Counted from the first letter of the stretch, positions 45,158 through 57,496 are shown. The stretch: 64,000 bases of DNA from Eleusine coracana subsp. coracana (GCA_032690845.1 CM064433.1:37198658-37262657); one strand, 5' to 3'. Made by a program: numbers and translations. Notes: generated by a model not told the origin, from the letters alone.

Positions 45158-46045
45158 TAAAAAGTCGTTGGCTCCTTTAATTGTCAACTAAGGTATTAAA
45201 TGTAAAATTTTGAATTTGTAAGGTACAGTAACATGCAGCCCTTTGTGATCTTGAGTGGCATACATATATCATACAAATCAATAGTGTTTTTATTGTAAAG
45301 TAGTATTGTGTAAATATATCTTGAATAAGAGTGTCAAGCCAGAAAAATGTATCCATTAGCTGTGCAATTTCTTCATGTTTTATCTTGTATTATTTTATAC
45401 AAATGCGCAAGTAAAAGTATTTATCATTATGTTGTTTCAATATTTTTGTGGAAATTTTTAACACCCATTGCAATACATTGGCAATTTGTTGGTCTTGGTA
45501 ACATTTGTATACTAATTTTTACAATTATTCCTGCCAATTATTATACACGTAGGATTGATTCTCTAGGCTCTGGGCCACCATCGTTTGACAACATTCAACC
45601 ACTTGGAAGCTGCAGCATATGCCGGGAACAACTAGCAAACACTCTTAAGCAATAAAACAAAAACGAAATGAAAAGAGTGGAAGAAAGAGGTACACTGAAG
45701 ACTGAAGTGTGCATGCCAAATCATTGCGAGAGTAAAGCTGTAGCATCGTATTACGCTTCAGAACCGACAACCAACATCGAAATTTCACAAACTTGGTACA
45801 TCAGTAATACATCTATACTGGTAAGATAAATACAGACACGTCACAGCTGCCGATCATATCAGTCTCTTCACTGTTAAGACTTTCATATTCTCATAGCTAT
45901 TGCGGTATTACATCCAGACTTCCGATGTCCGATTCAAGTCCATGAACAATGAAAGGTTTTTGTGCATAAAACTGGAACAGTGCTGCAAAAGTACTGGCAT
46001 GCTGCTATGGTCATTGGTGCAAGTAGCTTATTGACCATTTCTAAG
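45158..46045. other. Intergenic DNA downstream of the pseudokinase-KEN gene
   Basis: AT-rich. A 102-codon frame at 45347-45655 (+) begins with hydrophobic stretches and ends GSCSICREQLANTLKQ. It has no recognised domain and no supporting gene structure, so it is probably chance. The 3' UTR of the minus-strand gene should lie just below 46046. Confidence 0.35.
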
Positions 46046-49000
46046 TTATTTGGACTTAAACTGTTTCATGTAGTCAGTCTCGCCTGCACGTATCAGAATA
46101 AACTTTGTAAGTAGCATTTTTAAAGAAAACCACTAAAGCCTTACCCAAATGTTAGTATTTCCAGAGCTTACTTCTCAGTAGAGGTGAGTCTTTTATCCAG
46201 TTCAATTGGTGTATTTCCTTCGCCAGCTGTATCATGCAAGTAGGATTCATCTTCTGTATGAATATGAGAATTGTTGTTTTGTCTGTGTCCACTTCATTCT
46301 GTAGCACCAAAAATGAAACTTGATGAGCACCAGAAGAAAGTTGTATACTCCCTCCATTCGGGACTTTTTTGTCATTTCAGACATGGGCTTTGTGCTGCCC
46401 GGAAGCTAAATTATTTGGTCAGAACGAGGTCTTTACGCTATTGAAGCAATAGGTAGGCCCTGAAATTCAACTAACTTATCATTTGCATGTTAACCCACTA
46501 GGACAAAAAAAGAAATGTTATACTAACATTTTCTCATGTGCAAATTGAGCAGTCCAGAAATACGGTAGCTGGTACATGTACTATCAACGGTATAGTAAAT
46601 GGTCCTTGAAAATGAACTCGAAATTTATTTCTAAGACAAATCTTTTAATCTTATATGAGACTGATGCAAGTATATAACATGTCTTCAAAAAACTTAGTTA
46701 TTACCTTCGTTCCTCTGTATGATTCATATGATGAGTCCTGGTGGGCTACAACCTTTTTCCTCAAAAACATAATGGAGTCATACAGATTGGCGTCTGCGTT
46801 AGAAAATCCTAGTTTTTTTATGATAGTTTTCAGGCCAAGACTTCCTTTCGACTTCAATATGTTCTGCCTTTCCTCCTTCCCATCGAAGCACCAAAACACT
46901 TCTCTAATAAAATGAACCTTGGTATAAACAGGCCATAGTCCAGGCTCCCACAGTAAATCAGTGTACCTATACAATTTATCATGCATACACAAAAAAAGTA
47001 AGAAACAAAATATGAGTGACTAAAACGTCCACTTTCACTAATAAAACAATCGTGTGGTATTAGTGCTAAGAGGAAAGTCAACTAACATTGTTGCTTCTTT
47101 ACCCTTTGGCTCGCTGAGCATGTTGGCTAAGTGTTTGAGTTCTTCATTAGCTTCAATATCAAAGGTCTTCCAAAGGCTTCTCAGATATGCGCCAACAGTA
47201 CCCCAATTAGCCAACCGTATGTCCTCAACTGTAGGCTCTGTTTAAGTTTAGATGGGATATGTAAAATATAAATAAAATGATTTATGTGCCCCGTCCCATA
47301 TTCACACATGTTGTTCAGTAACTTCCATTTTACTGTAATACTAGAAAATCATCTATTTTTTTAAAGAAAATTCTAGCATCTCTACTAGGAAGAGTCTAGG
47401 CAGTTCAGCATGTTCATTATAGATTATCTACCAGATACTTGCAATCAATTAATTAAGTTAGCAAAAGATTAAGCCTTGAGGACTGAAAGTTGAAGATGCA
47501 AAAATGGAAAGCATGGGTTCAACTTCAATATCAGTACCCAAATATGGTATCACTCACTTCTTAAGGGAAGGGGCAGGGCACGTTTCCAGAAAACATTGTG
47601 CCGACCAGGAGTCCTAGAAGTATGACTAGCACATGACTATTATTCAGATATATTTGGAAACACAATCTTATTTTGATACAAATCTAAAACATAAAATATT
47701 ATTGCAGACATGGTCGTATTAGCAGTTAATAAGAACAACTACAAAAAAACATCGCAGGGGTGTTTGGCCATCTACAAGATGTTTTGTTGTAGTCTAACAC
47801 TAGCAGCAGAGGCACCAAAGTGGTAAATAATTCAAAATTTAAGTTCTTGATTTACGGATATACCTCGATTGTACTTCAGCCGCTCGTGTTCTTCAGTAAA
47901 GAAATCTGCCCAAAACAACACCTTGTACTCACCTTCTAACAGCTTGTTGTACACGATCCTGTGAGGGTTGAATCTCAGCGAGCACAAAGGAAAGGGTGTT
48001 CCAATGCTGCCAGAAGATGATGCAACACTAGCAGTGTTGACAGGATGCTCATAAAAACCATTGATATATTTCACGACACCCAAAATGTCACTATGAAAGC
48101 AAACAGAATGAATATTAATAGGTAAAATTAGTAGGCAACAAGAAAATTATAAAGAAACAAATAACCATAAATCTTGAAAATGCATGATATATAATAGTTA
48201 CTTACCTAAAGAAACTGGAGCCCTGACATGTGAGACCATAACTCTTTTGCTTTTTTGAAGCTGTGATAATGTCTACATTGTCATCATCCTTTTCAACCAA
48301 GAAGATATCTTCTCTAGGAACCTCCATCAATGCACCATCAATGAGGGGGAAGGTAATGAATGCTGCGAAAATCTTCTCCTCCTCAACTTTGTCCCCATCA
48401 ACGGTCAACTCATCCTTCTTGCGCTTGGTCAACTTCAATTTTGGCTCACACATCCAAATGCCGAGTGGTTGCAAAATGCTAGCGTGCTTACATCTAATCA
48501 ATAATCCATAGATGCGTGTGGCTTCATCTGCTCTTTCAAATGGACGAGCAATACACTTTTGAAGGCTTGACCCCTTATAACTCATGCTTGCATAATGAGA
48601 GCCAATTCCAGGTAGATACTCATCATATACTGTCAACACAGTATGCGTCTGCGCAATGTTTATCTGCATAGTATAGGGAAAGATATTTTTCATGGTTAAT
48701 ATATGCAAAACACGTATTGCATTCCTATAAGTAAATTCAAAGAACAGGTATCTAAATACCGTACCAGAACATTTTTAGGAACACACTCCTTTGGAAGCGG
48801 CCTGTAAATATGCAAATGAAAAAAAAAATGTTATGTTGTTATTATGAATCGAACAACACTGTATAATTTGTCCAACCCCCTCTCATAAAAATTGTAAGCC
48901 TGCTAGCAGGACTTTGACACGACCTATAGTATTATGCTCTAACAAATAATACTCTATGAAATTATTTTCCATTCATATTTATGTATGTTGTCAATCCTTG

Positions 49001-49358
49001 TGATCTTTTAGGCAACGATGGTCAATGTTAAAAAAAGCTAGTGAAATGTGAAGCTAGAAGGTACAAAAGGACAGCAAAATCATATAAGAAAAATTGATTT
49101 AGATGGAGCCATGTTGTCAGTGAAACAAAGGGCATGAGAGTTACAACAACAAGAACAAATGTCCAACTGAAACCACGAAAAGATGATGGTGTGTTAGAAA
49201 TTAACGTACACTGACATTCAGTGTACGGAAATTTAGAATCAATGGCAAGAGAGGGGAATGTGTATTTTTAATGGCTAATAAGGAATGTGCAAAAGAGATG
49301 GAGTCACTTACAGTGGCCTACTTTCCTCACTTCGAAAAGCAAATATAATCTCGTCCAT
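46046..49358 (-). CDS. IRE1/RNase L-like pseudokinase plus KEN-type domain protein, eight exons, intact
   Basis: Minus strand, exons 49358-49312, 48801-48765, 48663-48206, 48090-47864, 47237-47087, 46966-46705, 46298-46172 and 46083-46046, all GT-AG. Phases agree at every join and give 448 residues with no stop. It starts MDEIIFAFRSEESRPL. Residues ~30-250 recall a kinase fold without catalytic motifs: LIRCKHASILQPLGIW looks like the helix C-beta4 segment and DILGVVKYINGFYEHP like helix E, but no Gly loop, HRD or DFG is visible. Residues ~255-395 recall a KEN ribonuclease domain: LLWEPGLWPVYTKVHFIREV and LYDSIMFLRKKVVAHQDSSY resemble the IRE1 'HP..W....R..FL.DVSD' and 'LLR.IRNK..H' segments. 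The family assignment is motif reading only; the gene model is strong. The ATG precedes a short first exon; further 5' UTR exons may exist. Confidence 0.75.
46348..46395. mobile_element. Stowaway-like MITE end (partial)
   Basis: TACTCCCTCCATTCGGGAC at about 46348 is a typical Stowaway terminus following a TA. No opposite end could be found nearby, so only a fragment is called. It lies in the intron between exons 6 and 7 of the minus-strand gene. Confidence 0.45.
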
Positions 49359-49559
49359 TTTTGTTTCTGCATTTGATGGAGCAAGTAATAATCATATATT
49401 TATCTAGAGAATATGTTCATAAAAATAAGAAATATTTAGATGAATAGAGCATCAATGATAGGATAAAACCTAAGTAGTAATAATACAAAGTTAAGGATAC
49501 ACATCAAATCAGTTTTTTCTTTTCATGTTACTAATGAGGGATTCTACGTGATGGGAAGA

Positions 49560-50335
49560 TTCTCCAGCTCATATGATGGAGTGGGATTTTGTGAAAGTTA
49601 TGTTTACACAACTGGGGTTTCATCAAACTTCACTTTTAAAGGCTGTTTATCAATGGGCGAAGGGAAGCTGTTTATCATGGGTGAAGGCTGGTCACAAAGA
49701 TAAGATATGAAAGCCAATTCAGGGTGCAAAGGGAAGCTGTTTAATTATCAATGGGTGACAAAATTCTTTTAAGGCTGCCGCACAGGTAACTCACAAAAAG
49801 TTTTGGCGATGAACGAAACAAGAGTCTTTCACTACTGGTGCAGCCAACAAGACAAGGAAAAGCACTGATTGTCATGGGACATACTGAGGGAGCAGAAAAG
49901 AAATGGTGATCTAATATTTTGGGACACGCTGATTGCCTTGAATAATCAAGGATGGAAGTTGATTCAGTCACCAGACTCTTTTATATGCAAAGATTCTAAA
50001 AGAAATTTTTTTTGCCTGAATGGAAATTGTGTTGGAAGCATCAAATGTGGATGTCATGTCTTATACATGCCGGAGTAAGGAATTGAGCTATTCTAAACAA
50101 GTGTATTAACTATCTGAAGAATCAGGAATGGGTAGTCAGTTCAAATTTCGAATGGCATCCATGCTCTCATCGTTGTAAACTTCTTCGTTGGGTTGGTGAT
50201 CTTATTGACCCAATTAATGGGACTATGAACCTCGTACAACAAATATTCCACTAGAATGATGTTCCAGGTAGCCGAGTAATTTTGGGGGTATGGAAGACCT
50301 TATTGCACGGAAGTTTAAGTATGAGGATCGGGGTC
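49560..50335 (+). pseudogene. Decayed LINE fragment (RT end and zf-RVT region)
   Basis: The frame at 49560 reads MEWDFVKVMFTQLGFHQTSL, a LINE RT block. After frameshifts, 49869-50078 reads WDTLIALNNQGWKLIQSPDS and KDSKRNFF, matching the 'FN.ALLAKQ.WRLI..P.SL' region of plant LINE ORF2. Then VGDLIDPINGTMNLVQQIF matches the C-terminal region. It is heavily degraded. It lies directly upstream of the start codon of the minus-strand eight-exon gene. Confidence 0.75.
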
Positions 50336-51675
50336 ACCTTCTAATCAAGGTAAGTATGCAAACAAAATTTGGTGTCAGATACTGATCGAAGATAAGAAGA
50401 ATATTGCTGCTGGTTAATCTGCAGTGACTAGAAAATGTGCTCAATAATGTGTGTGGAGTTGCTGTGGGGAGGTTCTTTGACTGAGACCAACTCAGTGAAC
50501 GCACAAGAGAGGTAAAAATCACCAGATCAGTTTCATCAAAAAAAAAAATCACCAGATCAGGTTCATTTTCAGATTCAGCTATTTTACTCTTAATTGATAG
50601 ATTTTTCTTTTTGATAGGCAAAATGCAAAGCCTGCTCCAAATCCAAAAACTTTGATGGCGTCTTGGATATTTGTCTCAGGAGCAGGTCATCATATTCAAA
50701 AGTTTCAAGGATTAACAAACAACTCACAGGGCACTCTCTGGTTCTAAAATTTCAGGAGCATAAACGAAAGATCATGCATGGAACCGAGACCCTCTTGATC
50801 TAAAACACATGGATGACCCAACATTCCACGCCCCCTTGCTGAAAGGTTGGGTTTTTATGTTACCTGGGGCTTCTTTTGGAGGCGGACGCTGGTGGTCGAA
50901 GCTGAAGGCTGAAGCCCCTGTCTCCGAAGCCTTGAACCAGCGCGAGGTGTGGTCGAGCAGAGGACGCCGGCCGGTGGTGTGCGCGCGGGACACGGAGCTG
51001 TCTGACCCTGACAACGGCCGCGCAACTTAATTGCTGTGGATCGTAAGCGCGCGGAGCCGCCGGCCGTCTGCCTCTCCGGCGGCGGGAGTGGAGGAAATTT
51101 GGGAGCGCCCCTGCGGCGGAGGTTGAACGCTTGGAGAAGCCGCCGGTGTGGTCGCCTCGCCTGCTCGGCCTCGCACCACCCCGCTCGAAAGGCAGCGAAC
51201 AAGCCGAGGGAGTGCTGGAGTGGGTACAAGAGACAAGCGAAGCGAGTGGCCCCTAGATACGACGTAGGCTGGACTGTGGCTGGTCCCACCCGTCAGCGGC
51301 AAAGGGTAGATTTGGAATCCGACCCCGTTGAGCGTTGGCTAACTCGTATGGTTTCGTTGGTGCAATTTCGAACTATTTTTGGCCAATTATGGAGCTGCAA
51401 AAACCAACGTTTCCCATAGAAAATAAAAACAAACTGGAGGTAGTATTATTTTGATAAAATATATAGTTTTTCCAGCTGATGATGGTGGTATTATTCACGA
51501 CACTTCTAAGAATGGCAGGCAAAATGGAACTTAAAAGTAACTAGCTAGAGGATGAACCAGACAAAACTTGTGGTTGCCTGACAAGATTTGCTTAGCATTT
51601 AGTTGTCCTTCCAACTAAAGGAGCCTATGCCTATCCATAAACATTTTCCATGTTGAAGTTGCCTCTGCAAAGAAG
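50336..51675. other. GC-rich island, possible promoter/5' region of the eight-exon gene
   Basis: 50840-51320 is strongly GC-rich with many CpGs and overlapping open frames on both strands (50855-51289 and 51027-51302 minus; 50809-51030 and 51036-51419 plus). None has a recognised domain. Such an island upstream of a minus-strand gene fits a promoter and 5' leader now separated from the coding exon by the LINE. This is an inference; no TATA box was fixed. Confidence 0.35.
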
Positions 51676-51709
51676 GGAGGGGGGGGGGGGGGGGGGGGGG
51701 GGAGGGGGG

Positions 51710-51750
<41 letters not shown>
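51676..51750. repeat. Poly-G followed by (GA)n tract
   Basis: An almost pure G run (about 51676-51710, one A) followed by (GA)n to 51747, giving about 75 bases of uninterrupted purine on the plus strand. A G-quadruplex or triplex-forming composition; also a likely sequencing-error site. Confidence 0.9.
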
Positions 51751-52333
51751 AGCATAGGCCAAAGACCCGAATAGAATGGACTACATTTTATGTTGATTGC
51801 TACAATGAGCTAATGTCCTTCGTCCTAATGGCCATCATCAGCTGCTCTCGAAGCCCATGTAGCTCACTATAATAGGAACTCAAAAGTTTCTAATATATGC
51901 TCATGGTGCAAGATACTTTAATTGGGAATTGTTCCAGTCTGTATTAGCAACAATATCTCTAAAAATGAGGAAGAAAAGAAAAGATGGTACACTAGTCAAA
52001 AGTATAGGTCACAAAATACAGGTGCATGTCTTTTCTCCTCGCGCGCGTACCATGCCACCAGCTAGTGCTAGCTGTGATTTTGGTGACAAATACTTACGTG
52101 TAAAAATGTTTTGGCTGGATGCCTGCGTGCTCCCTGCCCGCTGCGGCGAAAGAACCAATTGGCTTCAAGGCCTCTGCATCTGTACGAGTCGCGGTGTAAA
52201 GAGAACTAGCTTACCGTTCTTGGATAGCATACAAAAGCATGCGACCGTTGCCGGGAGGAAAGAAGCCCCCAGTGGCCCTGCGTCTGGGTCATCGCGTGCA
52301 CTCCATTGACAAGAGGTTCAGTGACCGTCCGGC

Positions 52334-52336
<3 letters not shown>
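51751..52336. other. Intergenic DNA, no supported gene
   Basis: One open frame at 51929-52309 (+) starts MFQSVLATISLKMRKKRKDG but has no recognised motif and no splice support. A short intergenic stretch otherwise. Confidence 0.3.

Positions 52337-52381
<45 letters not shown>
52337..52381. repeat. (CT)n microsatellite
   Basis: About 22 CT units, uninterrupted. It lies about 590 bp from the (GA)n tract, i.e. its complement in the same strand. Confidence 0.95.
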
Positions 52382-52384
<3 letters not shown>

Positions 52385-52639
52385 TAGCCGCTCAAAAGGA
52401 AACTGAAGAAGATGTTTTCTCAACAATCTCCTCTTGATCGATTGCTAGTTTGTCACTCGAAAACTTCCAAACATGCACATACGAAAATCAAGCCGTGTGT
52501 ATTGACCACAAGTCAAATCTCCTACCTCAAACGTTAGAGTTTTGTTCCCCAGCTAGAGGGCTCCGTCCTTGCAGCCACTCCAAAGCAAAAGGATGGCCTG
52601 TCGGTTCAACCCAGCGGTGCGCAGAAGGCCGGCTGCAAA

Positions 52640-52860
52640 TTTTCTGGCCCACATACTGACATGCAGAACTAACTTTCCCATTGTTATTAGTTCATGTCTG
52701 CTCCTGTCCCATGGAAAGTCCAGTGCAGCAGCACCCAAACTAGGATCTTCCTTGTCTACCCATGCATGCAAGGCACGATGCCGCTACCCGTGCTTCGCTC
52801 GCGTGCACCGACGGTGCTGCGCTGCATCTCGCGTTCCGTGCTACTCTTAACATTTTTTTT
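52640..52860. repeat. Duplicated intergenic segment, copy 1
   Basis: Shares ordered blocks with 54360-54605: CTGCTCCTGTCC.ATGGAAAG, TCCAGYRCAGCAGCACCCAA, CATGCAAGGC, and a similar end TACTYTTAACA. Divergence is moderate. Both copies are GC-richer than their surroundings and have no clear coding frame. Confidence 0.7.
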
Positions 52861-52960
52861 TAATAACTGTGTTCAATCCAAAATAAAGGCTGACACGATT
52901 GTGAAAGATTTCGCTAATACGAAACATAAAAAAGCACAAGGTCAAACATTATTATATGTA

Positions 52961-53061
52961 CTCCCTCCGTTTGGAAAATGTTGTCGTTCGAACAACTCTC
53001 GGTAGCAGCTTTTTAGTTCAAATTAGTTGTCTGAAATGTCAGGATTTTAAGAACGGAGGAA
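52961..53061. mobile_element. Stowaway MITE
   Basis: 101 bp, left end CTCCCTCCGT after TA (52959-52960), right end ACGGAGGAA followed by TA (53062-53063). TA duplication and CTCCCTCCGT ends are the Stowaway/Tc1-Mariner signature. Confidence 0.85.
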
Positions 53062-53178
53062 TAGTTTAGAATAATAGTAGCGAGGCAAAACAAATAACTC
53101 ATTTATCCTCCGTTTTAATAGATCGAAAATCACTTGCAATTTTAATAACGCTCTTTGCTAGTGCTTTGATGATCTAGA

Positions 53179-54207
53179 GGCTCACAACATGTCCAACATA
53201 TATCTTAAAATCGATCCCTTAGCTCAGTTATAAGCAATAATCCCTTATACCCCATTTTAAGATATGACCCTGTGTCTCACAACAGATATCTTATAATCCA
53301 CCCCTTATATCTCCTTTGCCTCTCATTTCTCCCTCTATCTGCACAAACAGCTTCAATCTTCACACCACAAATATTCAAATTCAAAACATTCTATAACACA
53401 CATTCAACTGATAGTATCTGATCCATAATTTTGAAAATTCAAATTTAAACAAAAATTCAGCTCCATATTAAATATGACATAACTGCAAATGCATGAGAAA
53501 ATGGTCACAAACATAGACCCAACGAGAAGCCCATTTCCAAAACCAAGATCTAAGAGTGTATTGCATCCACATACGCCTTCTAGGTGTCACTGAGGTCGCT
53601 TGTATCCATGAAAATGATCTTCTAATCTTTCTCATACTTGTACCTTGCCTCTGACTCGTTCTTGATCCACAACCTCTCCACCTCGATGGCCACCTTGCGC
53701 TCCTTGATGATGACTTAGAGTGTCATCCATCTCGCCTCCTTTATGACCATATTGCCCTCCTCGATGACATTCTCGACGGGTTAGGATGTTAGGGTTTGGG
53801 GGCTCACCAGGGTGTACCAAACTTCGAAGCAGGAAGGTTTTGGGGGGGGGGGGGGGGGGGGGGGGTCGTGGTTCATTGGCTAATGGAGAGGCGGCGAGGG
53901 CGTCACCAACGAGGGTGGCAAAGGCCAGGTGCTTGGTGGGGTCAGGGTGGGGGGCGGTGATGAATGATGATTGCGGTTGAAGGCGGCATGTGCAACGACA
54001 GTGGGGGCGAGTTTGATTTGAGAAGAAGCATCTGGGTAGAGGTTGAAGAAAGCTGGTAGTCGTAGATTTGGATTCTATGACTGGAAATTCGAGTGCTCGG
54101 AACCCAAGAAACACTTGGGTGCCCTGAGTAATGGATGAAGGAATATGTGCAGTTGTATAAAAAGTATAAGGAAAGATGATGGATAAGCAATCTGCTGGAG
54201 TTGCTCG
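53179..54207. mobile_element. Harbinger-like element with NAM-associated gene remnant (candidate)
   Basis: The left end GGCTCACAACATGTCCAACA is roughly mirrored by the right end, read inwards GCGAGCAACTCCAGCAGATT. On the minus strand 53780-53520 reads EGNMVIKEARWMTL, KVAIEVERLWIKNESEARYK, IIFMDTSDLSDT and KAYVDAI with stops, matching the C-terminal 'KYE..IM.MDTS' region of the NAM-associated proteins linked to PIF/Harbinger transposases. A poly-G run at 53842-53865 lies in the upstream part. The target duplication was not found, so the boundaries are tentative. Confidence 0.5.
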
Positions 54208-54359
54208 CTTTTATTTGAGAAAGGGATCCGTTGACATAGGATGTTTAGTTTTGGATCCTTTGTTCGGTTTATTTTGCTAATTGGTATGTTTCCTTGGGCG
54301 CTGCAAAACTTTATCAGAAGTTACATCTTTTGCAAAGTTTTGTCAAGCTCGTATTCAGT

Positions 54360-54605
54360 GCGTAGGCCAGCTGAAAATTTCTAGTGCACACAGTGACACA
54401 GAACTAGCATTGCCATTGTTAGACGTGTATACCTGCTCCTGTCCGATGGAAAGTCCAGCACAGCAGCACCCAAACTAGAATCTGCGTCGCCTGCCATGCA
54501 AGGCGTCATGGGTCGCCGCCCGTGTCCCCGGTCTCGCGCACCAATCCTGCGTGCTGCTTCGCGCCAGAGCGCGTGCGTGTCCGTCTCCCGTTACTTTTAA
54601 CAACC
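54360..54605. repeat. Duplicated intergenic segment, copy 2
   Basis: The partner of 52640-52860, in the same orientation, about 1.72 kb downstream. The Harbinger-like element and the Stowaway MITE lie between the two copies. Confidence 0.7.
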
Positions 54606-55774
54606 TTTTATTTAGTTCTTAAATCAAAACAACTTCGAAAGATTTTCAGCTACATATAAACAAGTACTTGACCTCAGGAGTAGGGCTACATATAAACATG
54701 TATACTTGCCCTTAGGAATAGGGAGGAGTTCAGTTACTTTTGCGTGTATTCACTTTTGAGCTGCAACAAAACTGTATCAGGTCCAATATTTGTGAGGTAC
54801 ATGCAAATGCAATCTCCTCCTGTCTGCGCAGCCAACGCTAGCTTTTATATATATGCTACTTTATTCTAAAATTATTGTTTTTATTAATTTTTTTAGTTAT
54901 GTGTTTTATTTTAAAAAATAAATTATTATATATTTTATCACAGGAGAAATTTAAAATAAAACAAATATTTAATAAATTTTAATTTTTAAAATTATTATAT
55001 ATTTAACGATTTGTTATAGTTTAAATAAGATGAATAGTCAATCATAACTAAAATATCAATAAAGGTAACAATTTCGAAACGTAGAGAATATCTTTTTGGA
55101 GGAGCTAATTTTCTATATATTTGAACAGGGGCGTTGGTGGATCACTGGGATTCAAAATTGGGTTGGGCTTATTGGGCCGGAAGTGCCGAATCATCATGAG
55201 CAAAAACAACACGGAAATTCTTGTAAGCTAAGAGAGTAGTGTAGTTACCAACACCACATACTCTAGGGCTGTTTGGTAGTTCTTAGAGAACAAAATAACT
55301 GATACCCACTTTTTCGCTCGATAAATATTTCTTCATGTTTCCATTTGTTCATATACATAATCGGGCCACGGACAAAAAGGCAACCAACCAGCCGTGTTTA
55401 AAATATGATAAGATAAACATGTAATGATTCATTTGTGCTTAAGTAGCTACTGGACATGAACTGGTTGTGGGCCTGCCCGTCAACTTTTTCTTGCGCGACA
55501 AAGAGAGCTCCATTAATTAAGAACCAGTGTTAATACAGGCGCCGTAGCGCATGGGGTCGGAGCTACTCCTTGAGAAACCATTCTGATTTGGTGCCTCCCT
55601 TCCCTTTCTACTATCTCTTTGAGGTACTCCCCTTGCTTCCTGAGCTAGCTGGTGAACATGGTCTTATGTGATGTATAAATTGGAGTTCCGCGTCATTGAC
55701 TGTAAAACAATTCAAGCGTTCTCATGCATCCCATATCACCTTTGTGAAACAGATTAAAGCCTAAATATCTTCTG
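54606..55774. other. AT-rich intergenic DNA, no gene seen
   Basis: Very AT-rich at 54840-55060, stops in all frames. Around 55500-55770 the minus strand looks faintly like decayed LINE or Copia coding DNA but no motif is firm. Confidence 0.3.
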
Positions 55775-55879
55775 GCCAAAACCTTTGCACAAAATAGAAT
55801 GGTTGTATGGTGATCACCACACCATCCTTAAATAATTAGGCATCTCCACAATTGGAGGCATGCCCACGGGTAGAGCTAA

Positions 55880-56145
55880 AGTCCTGTTTGGATTCAGTTT
55901 AGATTCTTAAAATTTTATTATTATCTTAAGATTTTAGAATTCGAATTCTAAATAAAATCTGAGTGGTGATATTTGGATACCAATTATATTATGAAATCTG
56001 GCTCTAGCTGGGTATAATCAGATTATGAGATTTTTAAAATCTGGAGATTAAATTTTAGAATCGAAGAAGAAAATTTGTCATGTTTGGAGGTCTTATAGAT
56101 TCTAAAATCTGAATTTTTAAAATCTAAATAGATCCAAACAGTACC
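55880..56145. mobile_element. Tourist-like MITE in tandem copy 1
   Basis: 266 bp, ends (A)GTCCTGTTTGGATTC...GATCCAAACAGTACC, flanked by TAA at 55877-55879 and 56146-56148. Equivalent copies at 56688-56953 and 57497-57762 have identical length. Confidence 0.85.
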
Positions 56146-56687
56146 TAAGAAAATGAAGTTCAAGCCAAATTAAAAAACTCCTATCAGGCAGGTGCAAATG
56201 CATTATATCACCACCACAAATGTAAAAAAGCGGAAGTCACTGTAGAGGCAATCAGAGTGACACGTTTGTCGGTCCTCACATTGTGCAGACGCAAGATTTT
56301 TATGACAAAGAATACTAATTATACAAGTAGATAACTCCAGTACTCACCCCTTCCAATCGGGATTGTACGATCACTTAAAGGATTGAGAATATCATCGGCA
56401 AACCCTCTTGTGTGACTTGCATGGATTTGTTTCAGAAGTTTGTGGCTTGTCCGTAATCTAAGAAATATTTGAATCATTCACTAAAAATCTTTCACAACAA
56501 TAAAAACGGCCTGTAGTGGCAGTTCGTAAAGCCCTGTAGCGGCGGACAGGTCACCCCGTCGCTACGCAAACGTAGCTACAAAGCCAAAACCTTTGTACAA
56601 AATAGAATGGTTGTATGGTGATCACCACACCATCCTTAAATAATTAGGCATCTCCACAAATGGAGACATGCCCACGGGTAGAGCTAA

Positions 56688-56953
56688 GGTTCTGTTTGGA
56701 TTCAATTCAGATTTTTGAAATTTTATTATTATCTTAAGATTTTAAAATCCGAATTCTAAATAAAATCTGAGTGGCGATGTTTGAATACCGATTAGATTAT
56801 GAAATCTGGCTCTAGCTGGGTATAATCAGATTATGAGATTCTTAAAATCTAAAGATTAAATTTTAGAATCGAAGAAGAAAATTTGTCATGTTTGGCGGTC
56901 TTATAGATTCTAAAATCTGAATTCTTAAAATCTAAATAGATCCAAACAGTACC
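56688..56953. mobile_element. Tourist-like MITE in tandem copy 2
   Basis: 266 bp, flanked by TAA on both sides; carried by the second 808-bp unit and not an independent insertion. Confidence 0.85.
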
Positions 56954-57496
56954 TAAGAAAATGAAGTTCAAGCCAAAATAAAAAAACTCCTATCAGGCAG
57001 GTGCAAATGCATTATATCACCACCACAAATGTAAAAAAGCGGAAGTAACTGTAGAGGCAATCAGGGTGACACGTCTGTCGGTCCTCACATTGTGCAGACG
57101 CAAGATTTTTATGACAAAGAATACTAATGATACAAGTAGATAACTCCAGTACTCACCCCTTCCAATCGGGATTGTACGATCACTTAAAGGATTGAGAACA
57201 TCGTCGGCAGACCCTCTTGTGTGACTTGCACGGATTTGTTACAGAAGTTTGTGGCTTGTCCGTAATCTAAGAAATATTTGAATTATTCACTAAAAATCTT
57301 TCACAATAACAAAAACGGTCTGTAGTGACAGTTCGTAAAGCCCTGTAGTGGCGGATAGGTCACCCCGCCGCTACGCAAACGCAGCTACAAAGCCAAAACT
57401 TTTGCACAAAATAGAATGGTTGTATGGTGATCACTACACCATCCTTAAACAATTAGGCATCTCCACAAATGGAGACATGCCCACGGGTAGAGCTAA

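Noticed and set aside
50855..51302. Minus-strand Arg/Pro-rich frames in the GC island as first exon of the eight-exon gene
   Set aside because: No splice donor in phase with 49358 and no recognisable content; frames are open on both strands because of base composition.
53786..53980. Gly-rich plus-strand ORF
   Set aside because: It depends on the poly-G run and overlaps the opposite-strand NAM-associated remnant; no independent support.
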